NCBI GenBank assembly: GCA_023248595.1
Contig: JAHFEG010000013.1
Location: 1-56,051 of the forward strand
Origin: Myxococcales bacterium
Lineage (GTDB): Bacteria; Myxococcota; UBA727; JABDBI01
Reading direction: 5' to 3'
DNA length: 56,051 nucleotides
The notes beneath the pieces are model-generated. The model saw only the letters and a program-made list of their open reading frames with translations. It had not been told where the DNA came from and made no database searches. The position numbers and the translations under genes are program-made. This document shows positions 16,357-25,840 of the stretch, in pieces; within the stretch, counting starts at the first letter, position 1; each line of letters begins with the position of its first letter.

Positions 16357-18861
16357 ATGCGATTTGGATGGCCCTTCATTTTAAGTATAGCTTTTGTTTT
16401 CGGCATTGCCTTTGCAATGTTTCAATACGTAGTTCACGATTTGCCTCAGTTAGATAGTATTGAGGATTATCGGCCACCCTTAGCTAGCCGCGTTTTAGAC
16501 GCTGAAGGCAATTTAATCGGCGAGTTTTTTACGGAGCGCAGAACTCTAGTTGTCGTTTCACAGTTGCCTGCTCATGTCAAAAACAGTTTTTTGGCCGCTG
16601 AAGATGCAGACTTTTATCGTCACACCGGCATCGACTATTTTGGTATTTTGCGAGCTCTCTTAAATGAAATTAAATACAAATTAATTGGTGGCCAACGCAT
16701 GGGTGGCAGTACCATTACCCAGCAAACTGCCAAGACCATGCTTTTGTCACGGCAACGAACTTACACGCGCAAAATCAGAGAATTTATTTTGGCTAAGCGG
16801 ATTGAGGACACTTTAAATAAAGATGAAATTTTAAATCTCTATTTAAATCAGATTTATTTTGGAAATGGCGCATATGGTATCGAAGAAGCTGCCAGAACTT
16901 ATTATGGTGTTGCTGCCAAAGACTTAACGCTTGGACAAGCTGCTGCTCTCGCCTCTGTTCCCAAAAGCCCAAACCGCATCAATCCTTTAAAAGATCCAGG
17001 ACGTGTTAAAGCAAGACGAGATTATGTGCTGGACCAAATGGCAGTGCACGGCTTTGCCTCACAGCATGTTGTTCAAGCAGCTAAACATGAGCCTGTTGCC
17101 GCCAAACCTTTTTCGCAACCCTACTTAAATCGTGCACCTTATTATACCGAAGAAATCCGTCGTATTTTGGTAGCACAGTTTGGCGAGGACGAGGTCTATC
17201 ATGGTGGGCTTACCATCCATACTCCAGTTAATATGCGTATTCAGATCGCTGCCCAAAATGCTTTACGCACGGGACTTCGTGAATTAGATAAACGACAAGG
17301 CTATCGAGGACCTGTGGCCCGCCTAGATCAAGAAACGCAAAACCAATTAAAGACAGCATTGGCTGAGAAAAAAGAAACTTTTTTCCAGAATAAGAATGCA
17401 GCAAAAGTATGGGACTTATCGCTGTTGACATCGGAACATTTGGCACAAAATTTTGACGAAGCCTTTGCGACGATTCGAGTTGTTCCTCTGCAGCCAGGTG
17501 CGATCATTGCTGGTTTAGTCAAAACAGTTTCCAATGTGAATAAGAATGTTATCATCGATTTGGGGCGACAGAGTGGCACACTGCCTTTTTCCAAAATGAC
17601 TTGGGCGCGCTCTTTCAATACCGTTAAGTACACGCCTTCACCCAAAGTTCCCTCTGATGTTCTCAAGGCTGGCGACATTGTCTTAGTTAAAGTTGACAAA
17701 GTTTCGCCATTCATCGAAGTTTCACTTGAACAAAAGCCTCTCGTGGAAGGCGCGATTGCGGCCATTGAACCACACAGTCATCGTGTCTTGGCGATGGTGG
17801 GCGGATACGACTTCTCGACGTCTAGCTTTAATCGAGTGACTCAGGCCAAAAGACAACCAGGGTCCTCGTTTAAACCGTTTGTCTACGCCACAGCGATTAA
17901 CAGCCAAGCGGCAACTGCGGCAACTTTAATTACCGACGCGCCCAAAGTTTATGGCGACGGTCAAAATAATAGCCAGTGGAAACCCAAGAATAGCACGGGT
18001 AAATTTAGAGGCGATATCACTGTTCATTCTTGTCTTGTGAGTTCAGTTAATACTTGCAGTATTACATTGTTGGAACGTGTTGGCATTGACGCCGTGAGAA
18101 AACTTGCCGCCGACGCCGGCGAATTGACCGAAGAAACACCGTTGCCTCGCGATTTAACCATCGCACTTGGTTCTGGCGAAGTGATTCCGTTAGCGCATTT
18201 TAATGCTTACGCCATTTTCCCAAACGGCGGCCAGTATGCGCCTCCTGTTTTAATCGAAAAAGTGATCTCACGTGACGGCAAGGTTTTATACGAAGCTCCC
18301 GCGATAGAACCAAAACAAGTGATAAGCCCCCAGGCAGCCTATGTGATGACCAACATTATGCGTGGGCTCATGAACGGCGCAGGGCGTCGCACTACCGGAT
18401 TAACGGCTCCTCTGGCCGGCAAAACTGGCACGACCAATGAATTCCGCAGCGCATGGTTTGTTGGATTCTCGCAGGATCTTGTTGCTGGCGTTTATGTTGG
18501 TTTTGACAACAATCTTAATTTAGGGATGAATGAATACGGTGCAATCGCAGCAATGCCTATTTGGGGATACTTGATGCGTGAAGCGATCAATGTGATACCT
18601 CCTCGTGAATTTGTGCAGCCTGAAGGTGTCGTCTGGCGCTTAATCGATCCGCAAACAGGGCTCTTGACCAATAACGCGGCTTACGATCCTGCAACTTCAG
18701 AAAATCAACTTGCTGATGAAAGTGAAGTCCAATCAGAAACAGATCGCCCTAAAGGCGCTGTCCTCGAAGTGTTTATTCAAGGCACCGAGCCTACCAAAAG
18801 CGCGGGAGATTCAGGGCCTCCACCTCTTGAACTTTATGACGTCGGTGGGCTGAGGCCTTAA
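16357..18861 (+). CDS. mrcA: Penicillin-binding protein 1A (bifunctional transglycosylase/transpeptidase)
   Basis: An 834-residue class A PBP. One membrane helix (residues 5-27) is followed by the GT51 glycosyltransferase domain with EDADFYRHTGID and GGSTITQQTAK. The transpeptidase domain has SxxK at Ser503 (GSSFKP), SVN near residue 562 and KTGT at 689. It polymerises and cross-links peptidoglycan at the outer face of the inner membrane. An insertion between the two domains (about 300-420) corresponds to the OB-like region of PBP1A. The 106-base upstream gap has only a weak ribosome site (AGGCGAAG). Its stop lies four bases from the convergent ruvC stop. Confidence 0.96.
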   Translation: MRFGWPFILSIAFVFGIAFAMFQYVVHDLPQLDSIEDYRPPLASRVLDAEGNLIGEFFTERRTLVVVSQLPAHVKNSFLAAEDADFYRHTGIDYFGILRALLNEIKYKLIGGQRMGGSTITQQTAKTMLLSRQRTYTRKIREFILAKRIEDTLNKDEILNLYLNQIYFGNGAYGIEEAARTYYGVAAKDLTLGQAAALASVPKSPNRINPLKDPGRVKARRDYVLDQMAVHGFASQHVVQAAKHEPVAAKPFSQPYLNRAPYYTEEIRRILVAQFGEDEVYHGGLTIHTPVNMRIQIAAQNALRTGLRELDKRQGYRGPVARLDQETQNQLKTALAEKKETFFQNKNAAKVWDLSLLTSEHLAQNFDEAFATIRVVPLQPGAIIAGLVKTVSNVNKNVIIDLGRQSGTLPFSKMTWARSFNTVKYTPSPKVPSDVLKAGDIVLVKVDKVSPFIEVSLEQKPLVEGAIAAIEPHSHRVLAMVGGYDFSTSSFNRVTQAKRQPGSSFKPFVYATAINSQAATAATLITDAPKVYGDGQNNSQWKPKNSTGKFRGDITVHSCLVSSVNTCSITLLERVGIDAVRKLAADAGELTEETPLPRDLTIALGSGEVIPLAHFNAYAIFPNGGQYAPPVLIEKVISRDGKVLYEAPAIEPKQVISPQAAYVMTNIMRGLMNGAGRRTTGLTAPLAGKTGTTNEFRSAWFVGFSQDLVAGVYVGFDNNLNLGMNEYGAIAAMPIWGYLMREAINVIPPREFVQPEGVVWRLIDPQTGLLTNNAAYDPATSENQLADESEVQSETDRPKGAVLEVFIQGTEPTKSAGDSGPPPLELYDVGGLRP

Positions 18862-18865
18862 AAAA

Positions 18866-19438
18866 CTAAATCTTTCCTTGAGCAACAGCTAAATCATAAA
18901 GCGCTTTTTGTTTTTCATTTCTTGAGAGACGTTTTGGGGCAGGACTGGATGAGATCAACTGAGGTCTGAAGCACTGCTGTCCATAACAAATTGCCAAGGC
19001 CAAAGCGTCACCGGCATCTTCTGCAGGTTTTTTTTCGAGCTTTAAAATCGCTTGCACCATTTTACCTACCTGATCTTTGGTGGCGCGCCCCGTTCCAGTC
19101 ACAGCCAGTTTAACTGTCGTCGCGCTTAAATTAACAACAGAAATATTGCCAAGACCAAGTGTTGCTAAAACAGCCCCGCGTGCTTGTCCTAAAATCAAAG
19201 CTGAACGAACATTTTCACCCATAAAAATATCTTCGAGTGCCACATAGTTTGGCTTAATTTCGCTTAGCATTTTTTGAAGCCGCTGGGCGAGTTCTTGTAT
19301 GCGCATCACTAAATCTTGTTTGTCATTAAGCCGCATCACGCCGTGTTCAACATGCAGCATTTGGCGCTGTGTACCGACAATATCGATAACACCAAATCCT
19401 ACTTTACGAGAACCAGGATCAATTCCTAAGATGCGCAT
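18866..19438 (-). CDS. ruvC: Holliday junction resolvase RuvC
   Basis: A 190-residue nuclease starting MRILGIDPGSRKVGFG with the first catalytic Asp at residue 7. ALEDIFMGENVRSALILGQA carries the catalytic Glu and the DNA-contact helix, and DAGDALALAICY carries the C-terminal acidic residues. It cleaves Holliday junctions moved by RuvAB; ruvA and ruvB are not in this window. It follows yebC by 15 bases, the usual yebC-ruvC order. Confidence 0.96.
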   Translation of the reverse strand: MRILGIDPGSRKVGFGVIDIVGTQRQMLHVEHGVMRLNDKQDLVMRIQELAQRLQKMLSEIKPNYVALEDIFMGENVRSALILGQARGAVLATLGLGNISVVNLSATTVKLAVTGTGRATKDQVGKMVQAILKLEKKPAEDAGDALALAICYGQQCFRPQLISSSPAPKRLSRNEKQKALYDLAVAQGKI

Positions 19439-19453
19439 ACAGATCGCTTTTTG

Positions 19454-20218
19454 TTAATCCATAAGTTTTTGTAACTCTGCTTCGTTGACATCTTCATTGC
19501 TCCATACATGTTGCACATCATCTAAATCTTCCAACGCATCAATTAATTTAAACAATGACTTTGCGTTATCGCCACTCACTTCGACTACGATATCAGGCAC
19601 CATGGCAATTTCTGAAGAGGCAGGTATAAGCCCTGCCCCCATAAAAGCATCTTTCAAAACGAGCAAGGTCTCCGGATCGCACTGAATAAACCACATGTTT
19701 TCTTCATTGGACACCTCTTCAATGCCATGCTCAATTCCAATCTCCAACAGACGATCTTCATTAATGTCTTTATTTTGATTTTCTAATTGATCAAAACTAA
19801 TTTGACCTTTTTTCTTAAAAGAAAAACAAACAGAGCCGCTTGTTCCTAAATTGCCACCATTTTTATTGAAAGCTGCACGCACATCACCATAAGTACGATT
19901 ACGATTATCTGTTAAACTCTCCACGACAATCGCAACACCGGCGGGTCCATACCCTTCGTAGACTAATTCTTCATAGTCTCCGCCTTCTTGATTTCCTGAT
20001 CCTTTGGCGAGTGCTCTGCTAATGGTGTCTTTGGAAATATTACTCGCTCTGGCATCGTCAAGCGCTTTTCTCAATCGCGAATTGGAGGCTGGATCATCGC
20101 CACCAATCTTGGCCGCGACGGTAATTTCTCTGATAATTTTTGTCCAAATTTTAGATCTTTTTGCATCAACAGCACCTTTACGGTGTTTGACTTTTGACCA
20201 CTTATTATGACCTGACAT
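19454..20218 (-). CDS. yebC: YebC/PmpR family protein
   Basis: A 254-residue protein with the invariant start MSGHNKWSKVKHRKGAVDAK and the later motif EGYGPAGVAIVVESLTDNRN. Members of this family act as DNA-binding regulators or, as more recently shown, help ribosomes through proline-rich stretches. It is the first gene of the yebC-ruvC pair, with its own promoter candidate just upstream, immediately after the ComEA-like gene. Confidence 0.95.
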   Translation of the reverse strand: MSGHNKWSKVKHRKGAVDAKRSKIWTKIIREITVAAKIGGDDPASNSRLRKALDDARASNISKDTISRALAKGSGNQEGGDYEELVYEGYGPAGVAIVVESLTDNRNRTYGDVRAAFNKNGGNLGTSGSVCFSFKKKGQISFDQLENQNKDINEDRLLEIGIEHGIEEVSNEENMWFIQCDPETLLVLKDAFMGAGLIPASSEIAMVPDIVVEVSGDNAKSLFKLIDALEDLDDVQHVWSNEDVNEAELQKLMD

Positions 20219-20247
20219 TGTTTTATATCCGTAGATTAAAAATTGTT

Positions 20248-20278
20248 ATTCTATCCAAGTTTGGAAAAAATCTGTCAA
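20248..20278 (-). promoter_or_regulatory. Probable promoter of yebC-ruvC
   Basis: Reverse-strand TTGACA (20273-20278) and TAGAAT (20248-20253) are separated by 19 bases, longer than the optimum, and lie about 30 bases upstream of yebC. The -35 box abuts the stop codon of the upstream gene. Confidence 0.5.
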
Positions 20279-21157
20279 CTACGACCTGCTGATGTTTTCA
20301 CTGAACCAGCCGCCAGTCAAACCATCCAGTTGTGCTGCCAATTCTTGGATTTTGATTTGTCGCATGACTTTTTCTTCAACTTCTGCGGCTGAAACAAGCA
20401 ATTCTAAAACCTGTAAACGTCTTCGCTCAAAATATTTATGTGTTACTTCTTCAATTATATCTTCACGCAAAATTGTTTGACGAACAGATTCGCGCGCGAC
20501 GCTCAACTCTTCTTTGTTAAAGATCAGATCGCCAAGCTTCCACTCTGCTTGTAAATCAAAACTCCAATCCGCTGATTCTTTATGATAAAGCACGTCTACA
20601 TCGCCTATCTTTTCACGAATCGACTGCCCTTTATCTAAATTTCTGCCACCTTTAGTATTAATTTTTGGCATCCATGCGGCTTGACGAACCCGGCGAAGCC
20701 AAGAGGCAACTTGTCTTGGATGGGCATTCGCATAGCGAACGGCTTCTTCCTGGACTTGACGAATAAGCGGTTCATTGGAAAAAGAAATCATCAAATTTTT
20801 GATTTCTTCATCTGACATATTATTTTTTTTAAGATTATTTGTTGCTGTTGTCTTTGGAGTCACTTCTGAAGATTGAGGCACAAGAAAAGTTCGCATCATT
20901 TTTTTTAAAGAAATGCTGTCTTTAATTTTTTCTAAGAGCTTAGGCTTGCAACCTTCAATTAAAAGCAAATCTTCCAGACTTAAAAAAGCGCCTTTTTTTT
21001 CTCGATGTTCAATAATGCGACGAGCTAATTTATCTCCAACGCCTGGCAGGGCCATGATTTGCTCTTTAGAAGCATTGTTAAGATCAACTGGCTGAAACGC
21101 AGCCATATTTGTTTGGGAAAAAAGAAATATTATGGAAAATATAAAGATTAAATTCAA
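20279..21157 (-). CDS. ComEA-like helix-hairpin-helix protein with an uncharacterised C-terminal domain
   Basis: A 292-residue secreted or anchored protein. After a signal peptide (SIIFLFSQTNMAAF) come PVDLNNASKEQIMALPGVG and a second hairpin, the ComEA-type DNA-binding helix-hairpin-helix (residues about 23-85). ComEA proteins bind incoming DNA in the periplasm during transformation. The remaining 190 residues are not part of ComEA: a basic helical region, then YFERRRLQVLELLVSAAE and a final LAAQLDGLTGGWFS. I recall similar YFERRRLQ...LDALTGG tails in hypothetical proteins of myxobacteria-like genomes, but this is memory, not a search. Start is TTG, seven bases after GAGG. Confidence 0.65.
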   Translation of the reverse strand: MNLIFIFSIIFLFSQTNMAAFQPVDLNNASKEQIMALPGVGDKLARRIIEHREKKGAFLSLEDLLLIEGCKPKLLEKIKDSISLKKMMRTFLVPQSSEVTPKTTATNNLKKNNMSDEEIKNLMISFSNEPLIRQVQEEAVRYANAHPRQVASWLRRVRQAAWMPKINTKGGRNLDKGQSIREKIGDVDVLYHKESADWSFDLQAEWKLGDLIFNKEELSVARESVRQTILREDIIEEVTHKYFERRRLQVLELLVSAAEVEEKVMRQIKIQELAAQLDGLTGGWFSENISRS

Positions 21158-21242
21158 GAATCTACCTCGTTAAAATAGAAAATAAGATTCTATAAATTAT
21201 TACAAGATCCCATCGGTTAAAAGAATGACAATCTCAAAAGAA

Positions 21243-21785
21243 CTAATCCTGCTCGCAATAATAAGCTAATTTTGCTTTTAACTTTTCTTGATTGCTTATC
21301 GTCTCTATTTTTTCTGCAAAATCCTTATTTGGCGCATTAGAGGTATTGTGTGTTAAATATGCTTGCCGCATTTGGTAAAAACGCTTCTGAGTTCTTCTTT
21401 CAAACATGTGCCAAGTATATTGATTTTGATTATCTATTAAAAAATCTCCAAAATCCCAACGAAAACCCGCCCAGAACCCATGCCTTTCACCATTTGAAAA
21501 ATTTTGGGTGGCAGGACCGGAGCCATTGTTTTCTTTTAGCAAATCCGTCGGAAAAATCTCTGAAGACCAGCCGCTGGTCAGGCTTGGGTACATTTGTTTG
21601 GGTTGATACCGATAAGATAAGAAAACATTTGGTAAATATTGTGCTTTCATGAATGCGGAAGATTGGACAAAAATATTATTTTGCCAAAGCAAGCAGTTTT
21701 CAAAATTCAAGCCATCGGTTTGTTTTAATGCCAAAACGTTTTGTGCGCATAAGATAAAAAAAATGATACAAATCAACATTCGCAT
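21243..21785 (-). CDS. Secreted protein of unknown function
   Basis: A 180-residue protein with a clear Sec signal (MRMLICIIFFILCAQNVLAL). The mature part is rich in aromatic residues and Asn/Gln, with SYRYQPKQMYPSLTSGW and HGFWAGFRWDFGDF, and a charged helical tail ending in a Cys. No family is recognised. The ATG at 21785 follows GAGGGTG by five bases, and the gene starts 12 bases after the PAP2 gene stop, so the two are probably cotranscribed. Confidence 0.7.
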   Translation of the reverse strand: MRMLICIIFFILCAQNVLALKQTDGLNFENCLLWQNNIFVQSSAFMKAQYLPNVFLSYRYQPKQMYPSLTSGWSSEIFPTDLLKENNGSGPATQNFSNGERHGFWAGFRWDFGDFLIDNQNQYTWHMFERRTQKRFYQMRQAYLTHNTSNAPNKDFAEKIETISNQEKLKAKLAYYCEQD

Positions 21786-21797
21786 CAAATCACCCTC

Positions 21798-22403
21798 TTA
21801 AGCAGACTCTCTAAGCCCGCGTGTTGCCATGGCCGAAGAGGCTACAGCTAAAATAGCACCTCCGATCACATCTGCAAAATAGTGCTGCTTGATGGTCATC
21901 GTTGACAAGATGATCAAAGATGCCCAAAAAACAGCGAGAACGCCCCAAACCTTATTTTGTTTGTACATAAAAAATGCTGCCAACATTGCTAAGGCAACAT
22001 GCAAAGATGGAAAACAATTAGTAGGCAAATCGATTAAATATAACATTGAACGCGCTAAATCCGCCGGTGAATTGCTTAGTGGTTGCCGGTACATTAAAGT
22101 TGGATAAGAAATAAAAATAACACAGGCAGCAATGCAAGCAATTAACATAGAGTAGAGCATGGCACTATAATCTTCTGGCTTCTTGACAACGACATATGCA
22201 AAAGGAATGAAAATATAATGAGAAACATAAATCCAAATCGTCCAGCCCACAAAAGGAACCACGCGATCTGGATATAATTGCGCCAGTGGAATTGCGCTGA
22301 CGATCCCAATAAAACCTGCGCCTAAATAACAGACACCAAATAAAATAGCCCCTAAAAAACAGGCCTTCCATTTTTTATCAGGCGGAATAATTGATAACCT
22401 CAT
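21798..22403 (-). CDS. PAP2-superfamily membrane phosphatase
   Basis: About 201 residues with five or six membrane helices. The second and third PAP2 motifs are visible: FPSLHVALAML and IKQHYFADVIGGAIL, with both catalytic histidines. Proteins of this form (PAP2_3-like) dephosphorylate lipid phosphates such as phosphatidate or undecaprenyl pyrophosphate, or transfer lipid head groups. I chose the ATG at 22403 because GGAG lies five bases upstream; an upstream start near 22448 would add about 15 residues. Confidence 0.8.
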   Translation of the reverse strand: MRLSIIPPDKKWKACFLGAILFGVCYLGAGFIGIVSAIPLAQLYPDRVVPFVGWTIWIYVSHYIFIPFAYVVVKKPEDYSAMLYSMLIACIAACVIFISYPTLMYRQPLSNSPADLARSMLYLIDLPTNCFPSLHVALAMLAAFFMYKQNKVWGVLAVFWASLIILSTMTIKQHYFADVIGGAILAVASSAMATRGLRESA

Positions 22404-22502
22404 CCCGACTCCAAGCCGCCAATAAACAGCATTCTTGAATATCAACATAAACAATGTAAATGATATCCGTCAAAGAGATGCATTTTTTAACCGAGGAGCT
22501 TC

Positions 22503-23342
22503 ATGAAACACATGCTGGTCGCCCTGCAAATGACTGCGACAGATGATATCAACCATAACTATCATGTTTGCAAAGACCTGATCGAAAAAGCCGCGTTGCT
22601 TGGCGCCAAACTGATTGCTTTGCCAGAAAATTTTGCTTTTTTAGGAGAAAGTGCTGCGCAAAATAAAAAAATAGCAGAGCCGCTTCATGGTGAAATTTTC
22701 CAATCTTATTGCAATTTGGCTAAAGAATATCGAATCTGGCTTTCACTCGGCGGATTTTGTGAAAAGGGCGATGATGGGCGTATTTTTAATACGCATGTTA
22801 TTGTCGATGATGCAGGGCAAATTAAAGCAACCTATCGAAAAGTGCATCTTTTTTCACTTGATATGCCGACAAGCTCTTTGCTTGATGAATCCAAAACAAT
22901 TTCAAGTGGCGAAGAACTTGTCATCGCTAAAAGTCCAGTTGGGAGATTAGGGCTCTCTATTTGTTACGACCTGCGTTTTAGTGGTTTGTATGCAGCGCTG
23001 GCAAATCAAGGAGCAGAAGTCATTTTGGTGCCTTCCGCATTTACCAGCGTCACAGGCAAAGCCCATTGGGAGATACTTTTAAGAGCGCGGGCTATTGAAA
23101 CACAATGTTATGTCGTCGCTCCCGCACAAACAGGCATTCACAATTCAAGCCGAGAAAGTCATGGTCATGCCATGATCGTTGATCCTTGGGGGACTATCGT
23201 TTCGCAATGCAGCGAAGGCTCTGATATTGCCATTGCTTCTGTTGATTTGGATTATTTAGCGGCCGTTCGTAAAAGAATGCCCATTTTAAAACACCAACGT
23301 CCAGATGTCTATCAAAAACCAGTCGTCGCTCATGAATGCTAG
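22503..23342 (+). CDS. Carbon-nitrogen hydrolase, NIT1-type (deaminated glutathione amidase)
   Basis: A 279-residue nitrilase-superfamily protein with the Glu-Lys-Cys triad in LPENF, YRKVHLF and SICYDLRF. It matches the NIT1/omega-amidase branch by length and by RARAIETQCYVVAPAQTG and MIVDPWGTIV. Members repair deaminated glutathione formed by transaminase side reactions. GAGGAG lies four bases before the ATG. Its last 11 bases overlap the start of truA. The substrate is inferred from the branch; other small amides cannot be excluded. Confidence 0.88.
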   Translation: MKHMLVALQMTATDDINHNYHVCKDLIEKAALLGAKLIALPENFAFLGESAAQNKKIAEPLHGEIFQSYCNLAKEYRIWLSLGGFCEKGDDGRIFNTHVIVDDAGQIKATYRKVHLFSLDMPTSSLLDESKTISSGEELVIAKSPVGRLGLSICYDLRFSGLYAALANQGAEVILVPSAFTSVTGKAHWEILLRARAIETQCYVVAPAQTGIHNSSRESHGHAMIVDPWGTIVSQCSEGSDIAIASVDLDYLAAVRKRMPILKHQRPDVYQKPVVAHEC

Positions 23343-24138
23343 TCATCGCGCCCAATTTTTGATTCGCTTTGGATATTTGGGGCATTTATTTCATGGTGTC
23401 CAGCCACAAAAAGATGTCCCTACCGCAGGCGGAGCACTTTATGAGCATCTGTCCCAGGCAGCTCAAACCCCGCCCCGTGCTCTGCAATTTTCTGCGCGCA
23501 CCGATAAGGGTGTGCATGCGCTAATGAATGCTGCTACTTGCTGGTTTAAAAAACCATTTGATGCGGAACAATTTATCGAAATAATCTCACATTTAAAAAC
23601 GCCAGGATTATTGAGCGTGCGAGCAGAAGCCGTCCCGCGTTTTGTGCATGCCAGAGGATCTGCAAAAGGGAAACACTATCGCTATGTCATCGAAGACAAT
23701 TGTTTAGATGCCCCACAAAATATTTTTGCCTGGCAGATTATTCCCTCGTTAGATATTTTCGCCATGCAGAATGCCGCTTCACAAATGCTTGGGCAATATG
23801 ATTTTAGTTCTTTTCGTGCAGCGGGTTGCTCTGCGAATTCGACCATTAAAAACATGTACCGCATCAGTATCCGCAGAATTGCTAATTCTAGGCAGATTCA
23901 CATTGATATTATTGGCGATGCTTTTTTAAGACAAATGATCCGTACTATGGTGGGGCTTTTTGCTGAAGTTGGAACGGGCCTTAGGTCTTCAACCGAGATT
24001 GCTTCAATTATAATTGCCAAAGATAGAAGAAAAGCGGGCATCTGTGCTCCCGCAAATGGGCTTACCTTAATGCAGGTGGGAATTGATTTCCCCTTAGGAG
24101 GCAATCCGCTCTTGCCCTTTTTTAAGAGGCCTGATTGA
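23332..24138 (+). CDS. truA: tRNA pseudouridine(38-40) synthase TruA
   Basis: A 268-residue enzyme with the catalytic motif SARTDKGVHAL, whose Asp attacks uridine, and FHGVQPQ near the N-terminus. The region DFSSFRAAGCS and FLRQMIRTMVGLFAEVG completes the family pattern. It makes pseudouridine in the anticodon arm of tRNA. The chosen ATG (23332) overlaps the amidase stop, suggesting coupling. The stop region overlaps the convergent glmM 3' end by 17 bases. Confidence 0.95.
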   Translation: MNASHRAQFLIRFGYLGHLFHGVQPQKDVPTAGGALYEHLSQAAQTPPRALQFSARTDKGVHALMNAATCWFKKPFDAEQFIEIISHLKTPGLLSVRAEAVPRFVHARGSAKGKHYRYVIEDNCLDAPQNIFAWQIIPSLDIFAMQNAASQMLGQYDFSSFRAAGCSANSTIKNMYRISIRRIANSRQIHIDIIGDAFLRQMIRTMVGLFAEVGTGLRSSTEIASIIIAKDRRKAGICAPANGLTLMQVGIDFPLGGNPLLPFFKRPD

Positions 24139-25507
24139 TCTCTTCCAACATAATTTTAGTCAAGGTATCAGCCATTTCCTCAAGCTGATCTTGTTTTAGT
24201 CCCTCAATTAAAACTCTCAGTTTATTCTCTGTGCCGCTATAGCGAGCGAGGATTCGACCCTGCCCCGCTAACTGCTTTTCAATTTCTTTTATGACTTCAG
24301 AAGAACGAATGAGTTTGTCAAAATTAACTTTTTTAGGAACAGGGACATTGCGTATGGCTCTTGGAACCATTTTAAAAAGTTGTGCAATTTCAGAAAGCGG
24401 TTTTTTAGATTCTTTTAAAAGCGCTAAAAGCAACAGGGCGCCGACCATCCCGTCACCCGTGGTTCCTTGATCAAAAAAGATTAAATGCCCAGACTCTTCG
24501 CCACCCCAATTTAATTTTTTTTGTCGCATACGTTCAACGACATAACGATCGCCAACACTCACTCTTTCAACAGCAACACCTTTGGTTCTCAAATACAGAT
24601 CCAAGCTGAGATTACTCATATCGGTCGTCACGATAGCATTTTTCTGAAGTTTGCCTTTTTCTTTTAGGTAAATAGAAATGAGCGCAAGTAAAATTTCTCC
24701 GGAAATGATTTGGCCCTTTTCATCAATTACTTTAATGCGATCGGCATCGCCATCGAGAGCAATGCCTAAATCTGCCTTGTGCTCTAGCACTAAAGCCTGA
24801 GCCGCCTCAGGATAGAGAGAGCCGACCTTGTTATTAATATTGATACCATCTGGATCATCGCCCAGAGTAATCACTTCAGCGCCCAATTCTTGCAGCACCT
24901 GTGGTGCAACACGATAGGCAGCACCATGGGCACAATCTAAAACAATACGCATCCCGTCAAGTGTGCAAAGATTTGGGAAAGCGGATTTTAAATAAACAAT
25001 ATAGCGTCCAACAGCATCTTCTATCCGACGTGCTTTGCCAATGGAAACTCCAGTAGGCCTTATGGATTCGATTGTTTTCGTCAAAATTAATTGCTCTAAT
25101 TCAAGTTCAATGGCATCGGGCAACTTAAAACCATCTTGGCAAAAAATTTTAATGCCATTGTCTTCAAACGCGTTATGACTTGCTGAGACGACAATACCGG
25201 CATCTGCACGCATTGATTGTGTAATGAAAGCAATGCCAGGTGTTGGCAACGGCCCTACCAGCATAACATCGACGCCCATAGAGCAAATACCAGCCGCGAT
25301 CGCTTGCTCAAAACAGTATCCAGATAATCTTGTATCTTTGCCAATGACAATACGCTTGCGATGACCTTGATCTGAAAGTCCCAGTCGCCCCGTGCTGACC
25401 AAATAAGCAAGTCCTCGGCCAAGCGCGAGAGCGACTTCCACCGTCATTGGGTAGACATTGGCCTTGCCACGAATACCATCAGTTCCAAATAAAATCCGTT
25501 CTTGCAT
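24122..25507 (-). CDS. glmM: Phosphoglucosamine mutase
   Basis: A 461-residue phosphohexomutase starting with LFGTDGIRGKAN. The phosphoserine loop VSASHNAFEDNGIK carries the phosphorylated Ser near residue 110, DGDADRIK binds the metal, and GEESGHLIF and RYSGTENKLRV bind sugar and phosphate. It converts glucosamine-6-phosphate to glucosamine-1-phosphate for UDP-GlcNAc and hence peptidoglycan and LPS. It lies 20 bases after the small secreted-protein gene, and its 3' end overlaps truA. Confidence 0.96.
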   Translation of the reverse strand: MQERILFGTDGIRGKANVYPMTVEVALALGRGLAYLVSTGRLGLSDQGHRKRIVIGKDTRLSGYCFEQAIAAGICSMGVDVMLVGPLPTPGIAFITQSMRADAGIVVSASHNAFEDNGIKIFCQDGFKLPDAIELELEQLILTKTIESIRPTGVSIGKARRIEDAVGRYIVYLKSAFPNLCTLDGMRIVLDCAHGAAYRVAPQVLQELGAEVITLGDDPDGININNKVGSLYPEAAQALVLEHKADLGIALDGDADRIKVIDEKGQIISGEILLALISIYLKEKGKLQKNAIVTTDMSNLSLDLYLRTKGVAVERVSVGDRYVVERMRQKKLNWGGEESGHLIFFDQGTTGDGMVGALLLLALLKESKKPLSEIAQLFKMVPRAIRNVPVPKKVNFDKLIRSSEVIKEIEKQLAGQGRILARYSGTENKLRVLIEGLKQDQLEEMADTLTKIMLEEINQAS

Positions 25508-25527
25508 GATAAAAGCACCATATTAAT

Positions 25528-25803
25528 TTAATTTTCTAATCTTTTGTCATTACCATCCTTAACCATCTGCTCTATCAGCTGGACAACAGTCCCGTTAATT
25601 GGATTGGGGGCAACTTTCTTTTTTTCAAGAGATGCGAAAAAAAAATAAGCACCAAGACCTGCTGCTGCAGTTAAAAGTGTCTTATATGTCGTCATCTGGA
25701 CGGTGCTTTGTCGATAAGGCGGAAATATTTTGGCTAAAGATTGCTCAGAAGCAATTGCCATAAAGAAAAATAATATAGAAGTGGATAAAAAGCGCGATTT
25801 CAT
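25528..25803 (-). CDS. Small secreted or membrane-anchored protein of unknown function
   Basis: A 91-residue product with a signal peptide (STSILFFFMAIASEQSLA) and a second hydrophobic stretch (LLTAAAGLGAYFFFASL) followed by KKK, so it may span the inner membrane. No family is recognised. It precedes glmM by 20 bases on the same strand and is divergent from ppk2. Confidence 0.55.
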   Translation of the reverse strand: MKSRFLSTSILFFFMAIASEQSLAKIFPPYRQSTVQMTTYKTLLTAAAGLGAYFFFASLEKKKVAPNPINGTVVQLIEQMVKDGNDKRLEN

Positions 25804-25840
25804 TGTATTTTCCGAAGTAGGTTACATTAAGATAGTATCG

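Noticed and set aside
24122-24138. Frameshift or annotation error at the truA/glmM junction
   Set aside because: Both C-termini are of normal length, so a short convergent overlap explains it, as with ppk2 and the MFS gene at 26730-26744.
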